Program-made: the position numbers and the translations under genes
The notes under the pieces: model-generated
Told to the model about the DNA's origin: nothing
Database searches by the model: none
The model's input: the letters and a program-made list of their open reading frames with translations, nothing else
Source: Betaproteobacteria bacterium
GTDB taxonomy: Bacteria; Pseudomonadota; Gammaproteobacteria; Burkholderiales; SG8-39
Direction of reading: 5' to 3'
NCBI GenBank assembly: GCA_016195915.1
Contig: JACPYS010000017.1
Coordinates: 80,282-144,281 of the forward strand
Length of the DNA stretch: 64,000 nucleotides
Shown here: one piece after another, positions 8,640-16,990 of the stretch
Layout of the letters: the number at the start of each line of letters is the position of its first letter
How positions within the stretch are numbered: the stretch's first letter is position 1

Positions 8640-9899
8640 ATGAACCGCCGGGAGTTCCTCAACTCGGCGCTTGCCGCATCGACCGCGATGTTTGCGCCCG
8701 CGGTGATCGGGCAGGCCGCGCCGCGCGTCGTGGTCGTGGGGGGCGGGTTTGCGGGCGCGAGTTGCGCGCGCGCGCTCCGCAATGCCGGCCCTCGGATTGC
8801 AGTCACCCTGGTCGAGGCGAGCGCGACTTTCACGGCCTGCCCGTTCAGCAATGCGGTCATCGCGGGCCTGCGCGAGTTGAGCGCCCAGCAATTCACGTAC
8901 GAAAGGCTCATCGCCGACGGAATCAGTCTCGTGCGCGCAACCGCCAGTGCAATCGACGCGCAGGCGCGCCAAGTTACTCTGGCGGACGGGACGCGCCTTC
9001 CTTACGACCGGCTGGTCCTGGCACCGGGCATCGACATCCGCTGGGATGCGCTGCCGGGCTACGGCGAGTCCGTGGCCGAGCGCATGCCACACGCGTGGAA
9101 GGCTGGCGAGCAAACCCTGTTGTTGCGCCGGCAGCTCGAGTCGATGGAGGACGGGGGGCTGGTCGTCATCTCCGCGCCGGCGAACCCGTTTCGCTGCCCG
9201 CCCGGACCCTACGAGCGCGCAAGTCTCATCGCGCATTACCTCAAAGCAAGGAAGCCACGTTCGAAACTGATCGTCCTCGATGCCAAGGACGCTTTCTCGA
9301 AGCAGAGGCTGTTCCAGAATGCGTGGACGGAGCTCTATGCGGGATTGCTCGAGTGGATTCCCTTGTCCAAGGGCGGCAAGGTGATCTCGGTGGACGCTGC
9401 GACGAATACGCTGGCGACCGATTTCGGCCGCCACCGCGCGGCGGTCGCCAATGTCATTCCGCCGCAGAAAGCAGGTCGTATCGCGGAAGCGGCGGGGGTT
9501 GCCGATCGCAGTGGATGGTGTCCGGTCGATCCGGCGAGCTTCGAGTCCAAACTTCAGCCCGGAATTCACGTCATCGGCGACGCCGCAATTGCGGGCGCAA
9601 TGCCGAAGTCCGCGTTTGCGGCGAATGCGCAGGCCAAGGTCTGCGCTGAAGCAATGGCAGTGCTGCTGAATGGTGGAGTACCCTCCGCGCCAAAAATGAT
9701 CAACACCTGCTACAGCCTCGTCTCACCCGATTACGGCATTTCGGTGGCTGGGGTCTACCGGCCAGCGGACGGGCAACTCACCGAAGTTCCGGGTTCGGGC
9801 GGTGTGAGCCCGGTGGACGCGCCGCGCGCCACGCGAGCCCTGGAGGCGGCGATGGCAGAGGGGTGGTTCCGCACCATCACTGGCGAGGTTTTCGGTTGA
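8640..9899 (+). CDS. soxF: Flavocytochrome c sulfide dehydrogenase flavoprotein (FccB/SoxF)
   Basis: The 419-residue protein has a Tat-type leader (NRREFLNSALAAS), an FAD-binding VVVVGGGFAGASCA segment near residues 30-43, a central NPFRCPPGPY motif and a C-terminal NTCYSLVSPDYG segment. These two cysteine-bearing segments correspond to the redox-active cysteines of FCSD, which oxidises sulfide to sulfur and passes electrons to its cytochrome partner. Family length is about 400-430, so it is complete. It sits between a small cytochrome c and soxX, the usual soxEF-sox arrangement. The stop TGA at 9897-9899 overlaps the TTG start proposed for soxX. Confidence 0.9.
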   Translation: MNRREFLNSALAASTAMFAPAVIGQAAPRVVVVGGGFAGASCARALRNAGPRIAVTLVEASATFTACPFSNAVIAGLRELSAQQFTYERLIADGISLVRATASAIDAQARQVTLADGTRLPYDRLVLAPGIDIRWDALPGYGESVAERMPHAWKAGEQTLLLRRQLESMEDGGLVVISAPANPFRCPPGPYERASLIAHYLKARKPRSKLIVLDAKDAFSKQRLFQNAWTELYAGLLEWIPLSKGGKVISVDAATNTLATDFGRHRAAVANVIPPQKAGRIAEAAGVADRSGWCPVDPASFESKLQPGIHVIGDAAIAGAMPKSAFAANAQAKVCAEAMAVLLNGGVPSAPKMINTCYSLVSPDYGISVAGVYRPADGQLTEVPGSGGVSPVDAPRATRALEAAMAEGWFRTITGEVFG

Positions 9900-10306
9900 G
9901 GGGAGTGCTCGTTGGCGCAGCGATGTGCGTCGCCGCCAACGCCGTCGCGGCGGATTCGATTCCCGAGTCGCTGACCGGCGCGAGGGGCGACCCGGTCCGC
10001 GGCCGCGCGATTATCGTCAACCGGCATCTCGGGCTGTGCCTGTTGTGCCATAGCGGACCCTTCGAAGAACAGCGTTTCCAGGGCGACCTTGCGCCTGATC
10101 TGAAGGGGGCCGGCGCAAGATTGTCGGAAGGCCAGTTGCGACTGAGAATTGTCGACAACAGCCGGGTCAATTCGGCGACAATCATGCCGGCCTATTATCG
10201 GACCGCGAGGCTTGCGCGGGTCGCGCCGGCGTACCAGGGAAAAACGGTGTTGAGTTCGGAGCAGGTCGAGGACGTGGTGGCATTCCTGAGCACCTTGCGC
10301 GATTAG
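9896..10306 (+). CDS. soxX: SoxX, monoheme cytochrome of the SoxAX thiosulfate-binding complex
   Basis: SoxX pairs with SoxA to attach thiosulfate oxidatively to the SoxY carrier in the periplasm. This 136-residue protein has a signal peptide (RGVLVGAAMCVAANAVAA), the heme site CLLCH, and the family segment ARGDPVRGRAIIVNRHLGLC. The frame is open upstream to 9863, inside soxF; the TTG at 9896 overlaps the soxF stop in a TTGA junction and leaves a normal leader, with GAGG upstream, so it was chosen over GTG 9905. Its stop codon is followed at once by the soxY ATG. Confidence 0.88.
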   Translation: MRGVLVGAAMCVAANAVAADSIPESLTGARGDPVRGRAIIVNRHLGLCLLCHSGPFEEQRFQGDLAPDLKGAGARLSEGQLRLRIVDNSRVNSATIMPAYYRTARLARVAPAYQGKTVLSSEQVEDVVAFLSTLRD

Positions 10307-10783
10307 ATGAGACCCTCGATCAGGATCATTTCCCGCCGCGATTTTCTATGCGCGGCCGGCGGCATCGCCGCAGGGTTCGCGCTCGATCCTGCCGCCGCGG
10401 CGGAGTCCGCGACCGCGACGGCAATGCAGGAGGCGATTCGTGCGGTCGTCGGGAGCGCGCAGGTCCGCAAGGGCAGGGTGACCCTCGAGTTGCCGCCGCT
10501 GGTCGACAATGGCAACGCGGTATCGCTTTCGGTCCGGGTCGACAGCCCGATGACGCAGGCTGACCACGTCAAGGCGATTCACGTGTTCACCGAAAAAAAT
10601 CCCCAGCCGAACGTGGTGGCGTTTCACCTCGGGCCGCGCGCCGGCCGCGCGAGCGTGGCGACGCGCATCCGGCTTGCCGATACGCAGAGCGTGATCGCAA
10701 TCTGCGAGCTGAGCGACGGTACGTTCTGGTCCGACAGCGTGAGCGTGGTGGTGACGCTCGCGGCCTGCCTCGAGGAGATCTGA
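10307..10783 (+). CDS. soxY: SoxY-like sulfur carrier with atypical C-terminus
   Basis: SoxY carries pathway intermediates on a C-terminal cysteine. This 158-residue protein has a Tat-like leader (SRRDFLCAAGGIAAGFAL), the central HVFTEKNPQPNVVAFHLGP segment of the family, and its only C-terminal cysteine in TLAACLEEI. Standard SoxY ends in the flexible GGCGG arm; here the glycines are replaced by Ala, Leu and Glu and three residues follow the expected end. The cysteine is kept, so some carrier role is possible, but the arm would be less mobile. It is directly followed by soxZ (2 nt). Confidence 0.85.
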   Translation: MRPSIRIISRRDFLCAAGGIAAGFALDPAAAAESATATAMQEAIRAVVGSAQVRKGRVTLELPPLVDNGNAVSLSVRVDSPMTQADHVKAIHVFTEKNPQPNVVAFHLGPRAGRASVATRIRLADTQSVIAICELSDGTFWSDSVSVVVTLAACLEEI

Positions 10784-10785
10784 GC

Positions 10786-11106
10786 GTGGCCGGCGCGCTC
10801 ATCAACGTACCCGCAAGCGCCCGGCGCGGCGAGATCATCGAGATCAAGACGCTGGTGTCCCACCCCATGGAAACGGGGTATCGCCGCACGCAGTACGGCA
10901 CGGTGGTCCCGCGCGACATCATCAGGCAGTTCGTGTGCACCTATAACGGCGAGCAGATCTTCCGCGCTGAATTTCACCCGGCGATCGCGGCGAACCCGTT
11001 CATCGCGTTCACCACGGTCGCGACGGAGAGCGGCACGATCGCGTTCCTCTGGACCGGCGACAATGGTTATGCAGTCGCCGAGTCCGTCAAGATCAGCGTT
11101 GCCTGA
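10786..11106 (+). CDS. soxZ: SoxZ, partner of SoxY
   Basis: SoxZ forms the carrier complex with SoxY. The 106-residue protein shows the family pattern: GEIIEIKTLVSHPMETGYRR near the start, then a beta-rich body with EQIFRAEFHPAIAANPFIAF and a C-terminal FLWTGDNG segment. It begins with GTG at 10786, 2 nt after the soxY stop, and its stop is followed immediately by the GTG of soxA. No signal peptide is present, as in other SoxZ proteins, which travel with Tat-exported SoxY. Confidence 0.9.
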   Translation: MAGALINVPASARRGEIIEIKTLVSHPMETGYRRTQYGTVVPRDIIRQFVCTYNGEQIFRAEFHPAIAANPFIAFTTVATESGTIAFLWTGDNGYAVAESVKISVA

Positions 11107-11880
11107 GTGCGCGTCGTCGGCACTGTTGCCCTGCTTTGCACGCTGGCGGTGCCCGTGCGCGCCGTCGAAATTCCGCCGGCCGAGCGGCGCTCCGGATACG
11201 AATTCATGAGCCGGGAGACGCGCGCAATGCAGGACGATGACGCTGCCAATCCCGCCATGCTCTGGGTGCTCGAGGGCGAAGCGCTTTGGGCGCGAACGGC
11301 TGGTGCCGGGGAGCGTGCCTGCCGGGACTGCCACGGCGATGCGCGCTCCAGCATGAAGGGCGTGGCTGCGCGCTATCCCGCTTTCGACGCGACGCGCGGA
11401 CGGCCGGTCAACCTCGAGCAGCGCGTCAATGCCTGCCGAACTGAACGGCAGAAGGCGCCGGCGCTCGCCTACCAGAGCAGGGAATTGCTCGCGCTCACCG
11501 CCTACCTCGGGCGGCAATCGCGCGGCCTGCCGATCGATATCGCGACCGACGCGCGGATGAAACCGTTTCTCGACGCGGGCAGAGCGGCGTTCAATCGCAG
11601 GCAGGGCCAACTCGATCTTTCCTGCGCTCAGTGTCACGATGACCACTGGGACAAGCGGCTCGCCGGCAACGCGATTACCCAGGCGCATCCGAACGGGTAT
11701 CCGCTCTACCGCCTGGAGTGGCAGGGCCTGGGGTCGCTGCAGCGGCGAATGCGCAATTGCATGGCAGGAATACGCGCGCTGGCGCCCGAATACGGCAGCG
11801 CCGAATTCGTCGATCTCGAACTGTTCCTGGCGTGGCGCGCCCGCGGAATGAAAATGGAGACGCCGGCGGTGCGTCCGTGA
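11107..11880 (+). CDS. soxA: SoxA, diheme cytochrome of SoxAX
   Basis: The 257-residue protein has a signal peptide and two heme sites, CRDCH and CAQCH, so it is the diheme form of SoxA. The family segment GDARSSMKGVAARYPAFD follows heme 1, NACRTERQKAPALAYQS is present, and MRNCMAG holds the cysteine expected to ligate the active heme as a persulfide. With SoxX it would couple thiosulfate to SoxY. In many sox operons soxB follows soxA; here an MFS transporter follows, its GTG overlapping the soxA stop. Confidence 0.9.
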   Translation: MRVVGTVALLCTLAVPVRAVEIPPAERRSGYEFMSRETRAMQDDDAANPAMLWVLEGEALWARTAGAGERACRDCHGDARSSMKGVAARYPAFDATRGRPVNLEQRVNACRTERQKAPALAYQSRELLALTAYLGRQSRGLPIDIATDARMKPFLDAGRAAFNRRQGQLDLSCAQCHDDHWDKRLAGNAITQAHPNGYPLYRLEWQGLGSLQRRMRNCMAGIRALAPEYGSAEFVDLELFLAWRARGMKMETPAVRP

Positions 11881-13118
11881 CCCCGATGACGGCACAGACC
11901 GGCGCACGCGGCGCCGTCCTCCCGATCCTGATCTCGCTCAGCTTCTGCCACCTGCTGAACGATCTCATGCAGTCGTTGATCCCGGCGCTGTACCCGATGA
12001 TGAAGGCCCAGTTCCATCTCGATTTCACCCAGGTCGGCCTGATCACGCTCGCGTTCCAGCTCACCGCCTCGCTGCTGCAGCCGACGATCGGTTTTTATAC
12101 CGACAGGCGTCCGCAGCCCTTTTCGCTCGCCGTGGGTATGGGTGCCACGCTGATCGGGCTCGTTCTGCTGTCGATGGCGAACAACTATGCGATGTTGCTG
12201 TTTGCGGCGGCCATGGTCGGAATCGGCTCGGCGGTGTTTCATCCGGAAGCCTCGCGCGTCGCGCGCATGGCTTCAGGCGGGCGCTACGGATTCGCCCAGT
12301 CGTTGTTTCAGGTCGGCGGCAATATCGGCGGCGCGATCGGCCCGCTGCTCGCGGCGCTCATCGTTCTGCCCCGCGGCCAGGGGGCGATCGCCTGGTTCTC
12401 ACTCAGCGCGCTGGTCGCGATGATCGTGCTGACGCGAGTGGGGATGTGGTATGCGGCACACCCGCGCCCTTCGCGCGCTGCCGCGCAGGCCGGTTCCGGC
12501 ACCAGGGGAATGTCGCGCGCTCGCGTGATCTTCTACATCACCGTGCTGATGCTGCTGATCTTTTCGAAGAACGTGTATACCGCCAGCCTCAGCTCGTTTT
12601 TCACCTTCTACCTGATCGAGCGGTTTCAATTGACGGTGTTCGACGCGCAGCTGCAGCTGTTCGTCTTCATGACCTCGATCGCGGTCGGCACGCTGATCGG
12701 CGGGCCCATGACCGACAGGATCGGCAGGCAGCCGATGATCTGGATCTCCATCCTCGGGGCGCTCCCGTTCACGCTCGCGTTGCCTTACGCAAACCTGTTC
12801 TGGACCGTTGTGCTGACGGTCGTGATCGGGCTCCTCATGGCCTCCGCGTTTCCGGCGATCCTGGTCTACGCACAGGAACTGGTGCCGGGGCGCGTCGGCC
12901 TGATCTCCGGCATGTTCTTCGGCTTCGCCTTTGGCCTGGCGGGCATCGGTGCGGCGGCGATGGGACGCATCGCCGATGCCACCAGCGTGGGATTCGTATT
13001 TCAGCTCTGCTCGTATCTGCCGGCGATCGGGCTGGTGACCTGGCTGCTGCCGAACCTGGAGCAGATGCGCCTTCAACCGTTCGATCGAGTTGCAACCGCC
13101 CCGGGAATCGGATCATGA
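11877..13118 (+). CDS. MFS transporter, fosmidomycin-resistance (Fsr) family
   Basis: A 413-residue protein with about 12 predicted membrane helices. The segments FHPEASRVARMASGGRYGFA and SLFQVGGNIGGAIGPLLAA are characteristic of the Fsr branch of the major facilitator superfamily, which exports small molecules using the proton gradient. The frame is open upstream inside soxA; the GTG at 11877 overlaps the soxA stop (GTGA) and an ATG lies at 11886, so either may be the start. Location at the end of the sox run suggests export or import of a sulfur compound or other anion, but this is only context. Confidence 0.85.
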   Translation: MTPMTAQTGARGAVLPILISLSFCHLLNDLMQSLIPALYPMMKAQFHLDFTQVGLITLAFQLTASLLQPTIGFYTDRRPQPFSLAVGMGATLIGLVLLSMANNYAMLLFAAAMVGIGSAVFHPEASRVARMASGGRYGFAQSLFQVGGNIGGAIGPLLAALIVLPRGQGAIAWFSLSALVAMIVLTRVGMWYAAHPRPSRAAAQAGSGTRGMSRARVIFYITVLMLLIFSKNVYTASLSSFFTFYLIERFQLTVFDAQLQLFVFMTSIAVGTLIGGPMTDRIGRQPMIWISILGALPFTLALPYANLFWTVVLTVVIGLLMASAFPAILVYAQELVPGRVGLISGMFFGFAFGLAGIGAAAMGRIADATSVGFVFQLCSYLPAIGLVTWLLPNLEQMRLQPFDRVATAPGIGS

Positions 13119-13606
13119 CCCGGGATCTCGGCGCGACAGACATCGCCACTCACCGCGACGGATTCGTCACGGTGGTCGAAATCCGCCGCCCGCCGCACAA
13201 CTTCTTCAGCATCGACCTGATCCGCAGCCTGGCCGACATCTTTGCGGCACTGGACACCGACCCCGAGTGCCGCTGCATCCTGCTGGCCGCGCAGGGCACG
13301 TCGTTTTGCGCCGGCGCCGACTTCTCCGGCCGCGAGCGCTCGGCGGTTCCCGCCCAACAGCAAAAGAGCAATCTGCTCTACGACGAAGCGGTGCGACTGT
13401 TCCTGTGCCTCAAGCCGGTGGTCGCCGCCGTGCACGGCCCGGCCATCGGTGGCGGGCTTGGCCTCGCCGTGATGGCGGACTTCCGCGTCACCTGCCCGGA
13501 GGCGCGCGAAAGCGCGGAGCAGGGCTGGCGGTACATGACCGAAGACTTCAAGGAAGGCATCGCGGCGATGTCCGAGCGACGAGCGCCGCAGTTCAAGGGC
13601 AAGTAG
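13115..13606 (+). CDS. Enoyl-CoA hydratase/isomerase family protein with an internal deletion
   Basis: Only 163 residues remain against about 250-260 in the crotonase family. The N-terminal half is normal, with the oxyanion-hole segments SFCAGADFSG and HGPAIGGGLGLAVMADFR, and the last 40 residues (QGWRYMTEDFKEGIAAMSER) match the family C-terminus. Between RVTCPEAR and ESAEQGW roughly 90 residues are missing, including the region with the second catalytic Glu and the trimer interface. The reading frame is preserved across the junction. The ATG overlaps the MFS stop (ATGA). It is probably not a functional hydratase. Confidence 0.75.
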   Translation: MTRDLGATDIATHRDGFVTVVEIRRPPHNFFSIDLIRSLADIFAALDTDPECRCILLAAQGTSFCAGADFSGRERSAVPAQQQKSNLLYDEAVRLFLCLKPVVAAVHGPAIGGGLGLAVMADFRVTCPEARESAEQGWRYMTEDFKEGIAAMSERRAPQFKGK

Positions 13607-13628
13607 CTTGCGCGATTCCGCGCGATGC

Positions 13629-14696
13629 TCAGAGGCCCGTGAGCATCGGCCAGAACGCATCGGCGCCCTGCGCACAGATCAACCGGCCGATGCGCTGTTG
13701 CCAGTACGCCTCGCCACCGTACTCGTCGCGCCAGGCGTACAGGCGGCGCGTGACGTGGTGCAGCGAATGCTCGCGCGTGAATCCCATCGCGCCGTGAACC
13801 TGGTGTGCGATGTCCGCCCCCTGGCCCGCGGCCTCACTGGTGCGCGCCTTGGCGAGCGCCACGAGAAAGGACTCGGGAGCGTCGAGCGAAGCGTCGATCG
13901 CGGCGTCGCAGGCCGCACTGGCCGCCGCTGCGTGCGACGCCTGGACCGCCAGCAGGTGCTGGACCGCCTGGAACTTGCCGATCGGCCGGCCGAACTGCAC
14001 GCGTTCGTTGGCGTATTCCAGCGACAGGTGCAGCGCCCGCTCGAGCGCGCCCGCCATCTGGGCGCTGCGGGCGAGGGCGCCGTAGAGTTCGAGCAGATTT
14101 GCTGCGCCGCCCAACTGAGCGTGCGCGACCTGTTGCAGGCCCGCGCGCCCCAGGGTCGGACGCGGTTCGCCGGCGAGATTCTTTTCCTGGCGGATGAGCG
14201 TCGCTCGTCCGGAGAGCAGACTGACGGTATCGCCGTCGCCGCCCGCCCCTACGGTCACAATGAAGCCTGCCCGCTCGCCCCATGCCACCCGCGGCATCGC
14301 GCCCTCGGGGTCGAGTCTTGCCACTGTCAACACCCCCTCGGGAACCTCGAGGCCCGCCGCCTGCAGCAGCCTGGTCGCCATCATCGATTCGGCCAGCGGC
14401 AGCGGTACCGCGTGGTAGGCCGTGCGCTTGAGCGCACGCAGTGCGCTGCAGAGCGAAATACCTGCACCTCCCGCCGCCTCGCTCACGAGGCAGCGAACGA
14501 GGCCGATTTCGTCGAACGCCGCCCAGAGCGCGGCCGGCCAGACCCCATCCTCGGCCTGCTCACGCAGCGCCCGGTTCGCCTGGTCGGCGCAAAGCCGGTC
14601 GATGGTATCTACGAACATCGCATCGAGCGCCGCGGCCTCCGCGGCCGGGTCGGTGCTCGAACCTGCGGCCAGTGTCGATTGATTCGCCTGATTCAT
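13629..14696 (-). CDS. Acyl-CoA dehydrogenase family protein (second, divergent subunit)
   Basis: A 355-residue acyl-CoA dehydrogenase of the divergent type often encoded beside a canonical one; the two may form heteromeric enzymes as in steroid side-chain degradation (FadE pairs). C-terminal family segments are clear: YANERVQFGRPIGKFQAVQH, QVHGAMGFTREHSLHHVTRR and the Ala-rich helix before them. The N-terminal half is poorly conserved and Ala/Gly rich. The ATG at 14696 overlaps the stop of the upstream dehydrogenase by 4 nt; a longer open frame to 15380 lies entirely inside that gene and is ignored. Confidence 0.85.
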   Translation of the reverse strand: MNQANQSTLAAGSSTDPAAEAAALDAMFVDTIDRLCADQANRALREQAEDGVWPAALWAAFDEIGLVRCLVSEAAGGAGISLCSALRALKRTAYHAVPLPLAESMMATRLLQAAGLEVPEGVLTVARLDPEGAMPRVAWGERAGFIVTVGAGGDGDTVSLLSGRATLIRQEKNLAGEPRPTLGRAGLQQVAHAQLGGAANLLELYGALARSAQMAGALERALHLSLEYANERVQFGRPIGKFQAVQHLLAVQASHAAAASAACDAAIDASLDAPESFLVALAKARTSEAAGQGADIAHQVHGAMGFTREHSLHHVTRRLYAWRDEYGGEAYWQQRIGRLICAQGADAFWPMLTGL

Positions 14697-15841
14697 CGCA
14701 GCCCCAGCCCGCGCGCGATCATGCCGCGCAGTATCTCGCGAGTTCCGCCGCGAAGGGTGAATGAAGGTGCATGGAGCACCGTCATGCCGAGAAGTTCCCC
14801 ATACGAAGCTTCCTTGCCGAGCGTCGGCTCCACCGGCAGCAGCCTGCGGAACACTTCCGGGACCTCGCGTTCGAACGAGGTGCCGAGGTCCTTCACCAGC
14901 GCTGCCTCGAGCGCCGGGTTGGCGCCGCGATCGAGCGCGCCGGCGATCGAACTCGACATCCTGCGCAGCGTTGCGAGGTGCGCGCACAGCCGGCCGATTT
15001 CGGTCGCTGCACACTCGTCCGGATCTCCGCCGACCTTGCTGATCGACTCGAGCAGCAACTGGAACGTGCTCATGAAGCGGTCGGGACCCGAGCGCTCGAA
15101 CGCGAGTTCGCGCGTGACCATCCCCCAGCCGCCGCCGACTTCGCCTACGACCATGTCGTCCTCGACGAAACAGTTGTCGAACACGACCTCGTTGAAGTCG
15201 TGTCCGCCGTACAGGTTGTAGATTGGCCGCACGCCGATGCCGGGGCGCGACATGTCGACGATGAACTGGGTCAGACCGGCGTGGCGGTTCGCATCCTTCG
15301 CTTCGGTGCGTGCCAGCGCGATCAGGTAATGCGCGTGGTGCGCGAAGCTCGTCCATACCTTGGTGCCGGTGATCGACCACCCACCTTCGGCGCGCACCGC
15401 CTTCGTGCGAACCGCCGCAAGATCTGAGCCGGAATCGGGCTCACTCATGCCGATCGAGAAGTAACACTCGCCGGCGGCGATGCGCGGCAGGATCAGTTGC
15501 CTTGCGCGTTCGCTGCCGTGCCGCAGGATCTGGTTGCCGCTTTGCCGATCGGCCACCCAGTGCGCACCGACCGGCGCGCCGCCGGCCAGCATTTCCTCGA
15601 CCACGACGTAGCGCTCGAGCGCCGAGCGCTCGTGGCCGCCGTAGCACTTCGGCCAGCACATGCCGATGTAGCCGCGCCGGCCGCACTCACGCGAGAACTC
15701 GTCGTCGCGCGAGCCCCAGGAATTGAGCCGCGGGTCGAAGCGACGGGCGGCCACCTGTGCGGCGATGAAGGCACGGACTTCGCGACGCAGCGCGCCGGCG
15801 CTCTCGGGCAGGCGGACTGGATCGAACTTGAATTGGTGCAT
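14693..15841 (-). CDS. Acyl-CoA dehydrogenase
   Basis: A 382-residue FAD-dependent acyl-CoA dehydrogenase, close to the family length. Visible motifs are IGMSEPDSGSDLAAVRTKA (FAD/substrate contacts), WSITGTKVWTSFAHHA, and the C-terminal TLRGGTREILRGMIARGLGL. Such enzymes introduce the alpha-beta double bond in fatty acyl- or aryl-acyl-CoA. It is the first gene of a two-gene minus-strand unit with the second dehydrogenase, and is divergent from the MNT/HEPN pair. The substrate is not evident; no other beta-oxidation gene is on this strand nearby. Confidence 0.9.
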   Translation of the reverse strand: MHQFKFDPVRLPESAGALRREVRAFIAAQVAARRFDPRLNSWGSRDDEFSRECGRRGYIGMCWPKCYGGHERSALERYVVVEEMLAGGAPVGAHWVADRQSGNQILRHGSERARQLILPRIAAGECYFSIGMSEPDSGSDLAAVRTKAVRAEGGWSITGTKVWTSFAHHAHYLIALARTEAKDANRHAGLTQFIVDMSRPGIGVRPIYNLYGGHDFNEVVFDNCFVEDDMVVGEVGGGWGMVTRELAFERSGPDRFMSTFQLLLESISKVGGDPDECAATEIGRLCAHLATLRRMSSSIAGALDRGANPALEAALVKDLGTSFEREVPEVFRRLLPVEPTLGKEASYGELLGMTVLHAPSFTLRGGTREILRGMIARGLGLR

Positions 15842-15939
15842 GGTCGCGGCATTCTCCGGTGGGTCGAATGGGCAAGTATCTTAGCCCGGGGCGCGACGAA
15901 GCGACAGATTGCAGGGCTGACCGGAATGTCGTCCGCGCG

Positions 15940-15968
15940 TTGAGCACCATCAAGCCAAGACGTAGAAT
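15940..15968 (+). promoter_or_regulatory. Sigma-70 promoter giving a near-leaderless MNT transcript
   Basis: A -35 element TTGAGC (15940-15945), a 17-nt spacer and a -10 element TAGAAT (15963-15968) lie just before the ATG at 15974. Transcription would begin at about 15974-15976, so the antitoxin message would have no leader. No Shine-Dalgarno sequence precedes the ATG, which agrees. Confidence 0.5.
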
Positions 15969-15973
15969 GTCAT

Positions 15974-16384
15974 ATGTTGCGGAACAATTATCGAGCCACG
16001 CTCGTAACGTCGCAGCGGCCGGGCCGCGCGAGCACCAAACTGCCGGCGCATCTCTCGGATGCGGAGCGGGGCGCCCTGGGGACGATCGCTGCGCGTCTCG
16101 AACCTATCGACGCGCGCATCGAGACGCTGATTCTGTTCGGCAGCCGGGCCCGGGGGGAGTCGCGGTGGAATTCGGACCTCGACCTGGCAGTGCGAGTACG
16201 CGGCCAACGCGACGCCGCGCTCGAGCGGCGGATCATTGCAGCGATGGCGGAGGTGGAGTGGTCGGCGCCGCTCGACGGTGCGCTGCGGATCAGCCCGCTT
16301 GTTTTCTTCCAGGGTGAGCGCCACTCGGCGATCCACGAAGTGATCGCCGAAGAAGGCGTGACGGTATGGCAGACGCCCGCCTAG
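15974..16384 (+). CDS. mntA: MNT-type nucleotidyltransferase antitoxin
   Basis: A 136-residue minimal nucleotidyltransferase. The catalytic pattern is present: LFGSRARGESRWNSDLDLAV, with Gly56-Ser57 and Asp68/Asp70. In MntA/HepT systems this protein AMPylates the HEPN toxin and so silences it. The stop codon lies 19 nt inside the HEPN gene, a typical overlap. About 25 residues precede the family core; no alternative start was found downstream. The upstream sequence suggests leaderless expression. Confidence 0.85.
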   Translation: MLRNNYRATLVTSQRPGRASTKLPAHLSDAERGALGTIAARLEPIDARIETLILFGSRARGESRWNSDLDLAVRVRGQRDAALERRIIAAMAEVEWSAPLDGALRISPLVFFQGERHSAIHEVIAEEGVTVWQTPA

Positions 16385-16875
16385 AACTTGCCGGCTGGGA
16401 ACTGTCCGCAGCGGCGGACGAGCTGAGGAGTTTTGCTGCCAATGTCGAAGCGGAAGTTCCGCGCAAAGCGCTCGGCAGCCTGTACTACGCGGCGTTTCAT
16501 CTGGTGCAGGCGATGCTGGTCTCGCGCGGCGTCTCCGCGCATACGCACAACGGCGTCCAGATCGCGTTCTCGCTGCATTTCGTCAAACCCGGGACCGTGT
16601 CGAAAGCCTCCGCAAAACTGCTCTCGGAACTGCAGGCGGTGTGCGAGCGCGCCGACTACCAGGTGGATCTGGCCTACGACGCAAGCGATGTTCAGCGTCA
16701 TCTTGCGATCGCCACGCCCCTCATCGAGGAGTTGACGCGGCTCGCGGAGGCGACACCGGGCCTCGGTACGCAGCCGCTGCGCAAGGCGTGGTCGGGGGTC
16801 CTATCGTTGCGGCGCGGTACCGGCGCGCGCGCAGGAGGGGGCACACGGCGCGGCAAGACGAAGAGAGTTCGCTGA
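16366..16875 (+). CDS. hepT: HEPN domain toxin (UPF0332-like)
   Basis: The first 130 of 169 residues form a HEPN helical domain: RKALGSLYYAAFHLVQAMLV, then RGVSAHTHNG and SLHFVKPGTVS, as in UPF0332/HEPN proteins. Arg54-His59 gives an RX4H arrangement compatible with the HEPN ribonuclease motif. HEPN toxins cut RNA and are held inactive by the partner MNT enzyme. The last 20-25 residues are a strongly basic Gly/Arg/Lys tail (RRGTGARAGGGTRRGKTKRV) not usual for the family, perhaps an RNA-binding extension or random coding after loss of the original stop. Confidence 0.8.
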   Translation: MADARLELAGWELSAAADELRSFAANVEAEVPRKALGSLYYAAFHLVQAMLVSRGVSAHTHNGVQIAFSLHFVKPGTVSKASAKLLSELQAVCERADYQVDLAYDASDVQRHLAIATPLIEELTRLAEATPGLGTQPLRKAWSGVLSLRRGTGARAGGGTRRGKTKRVR

Positions 16876-16958
16876 CGGCTACGGAAGAACGGGTGAACCA
16901 TGTTATCTGGTGAATTTGCTGATCAATTCAGGTCAGAGGGCAAAAAAGGCGACCGAGC

Positions 16959-16984
16959 TATAATTTCGGGCACACCCCCTGGAG
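16959..16984 (+). promoter_or_regulatory. -10 element and ribosome-binding site of the small antitoxin gene
   Basis: A perfect TATAAT lies at 16959-16964 and GGAG at 16981-16984, 6 nt before the ATG at 16991. The -35 region is weak. Confidence 0.45.
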
Positions 16985-16990
16985 ATAAAC

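Noticed and set aside
8076..9569. 497-residue minus-strand frame
   Set aside because: It spans the ends of three well-supported plus-strand genes (iorB, cytochrome, soxF) and has no family features.
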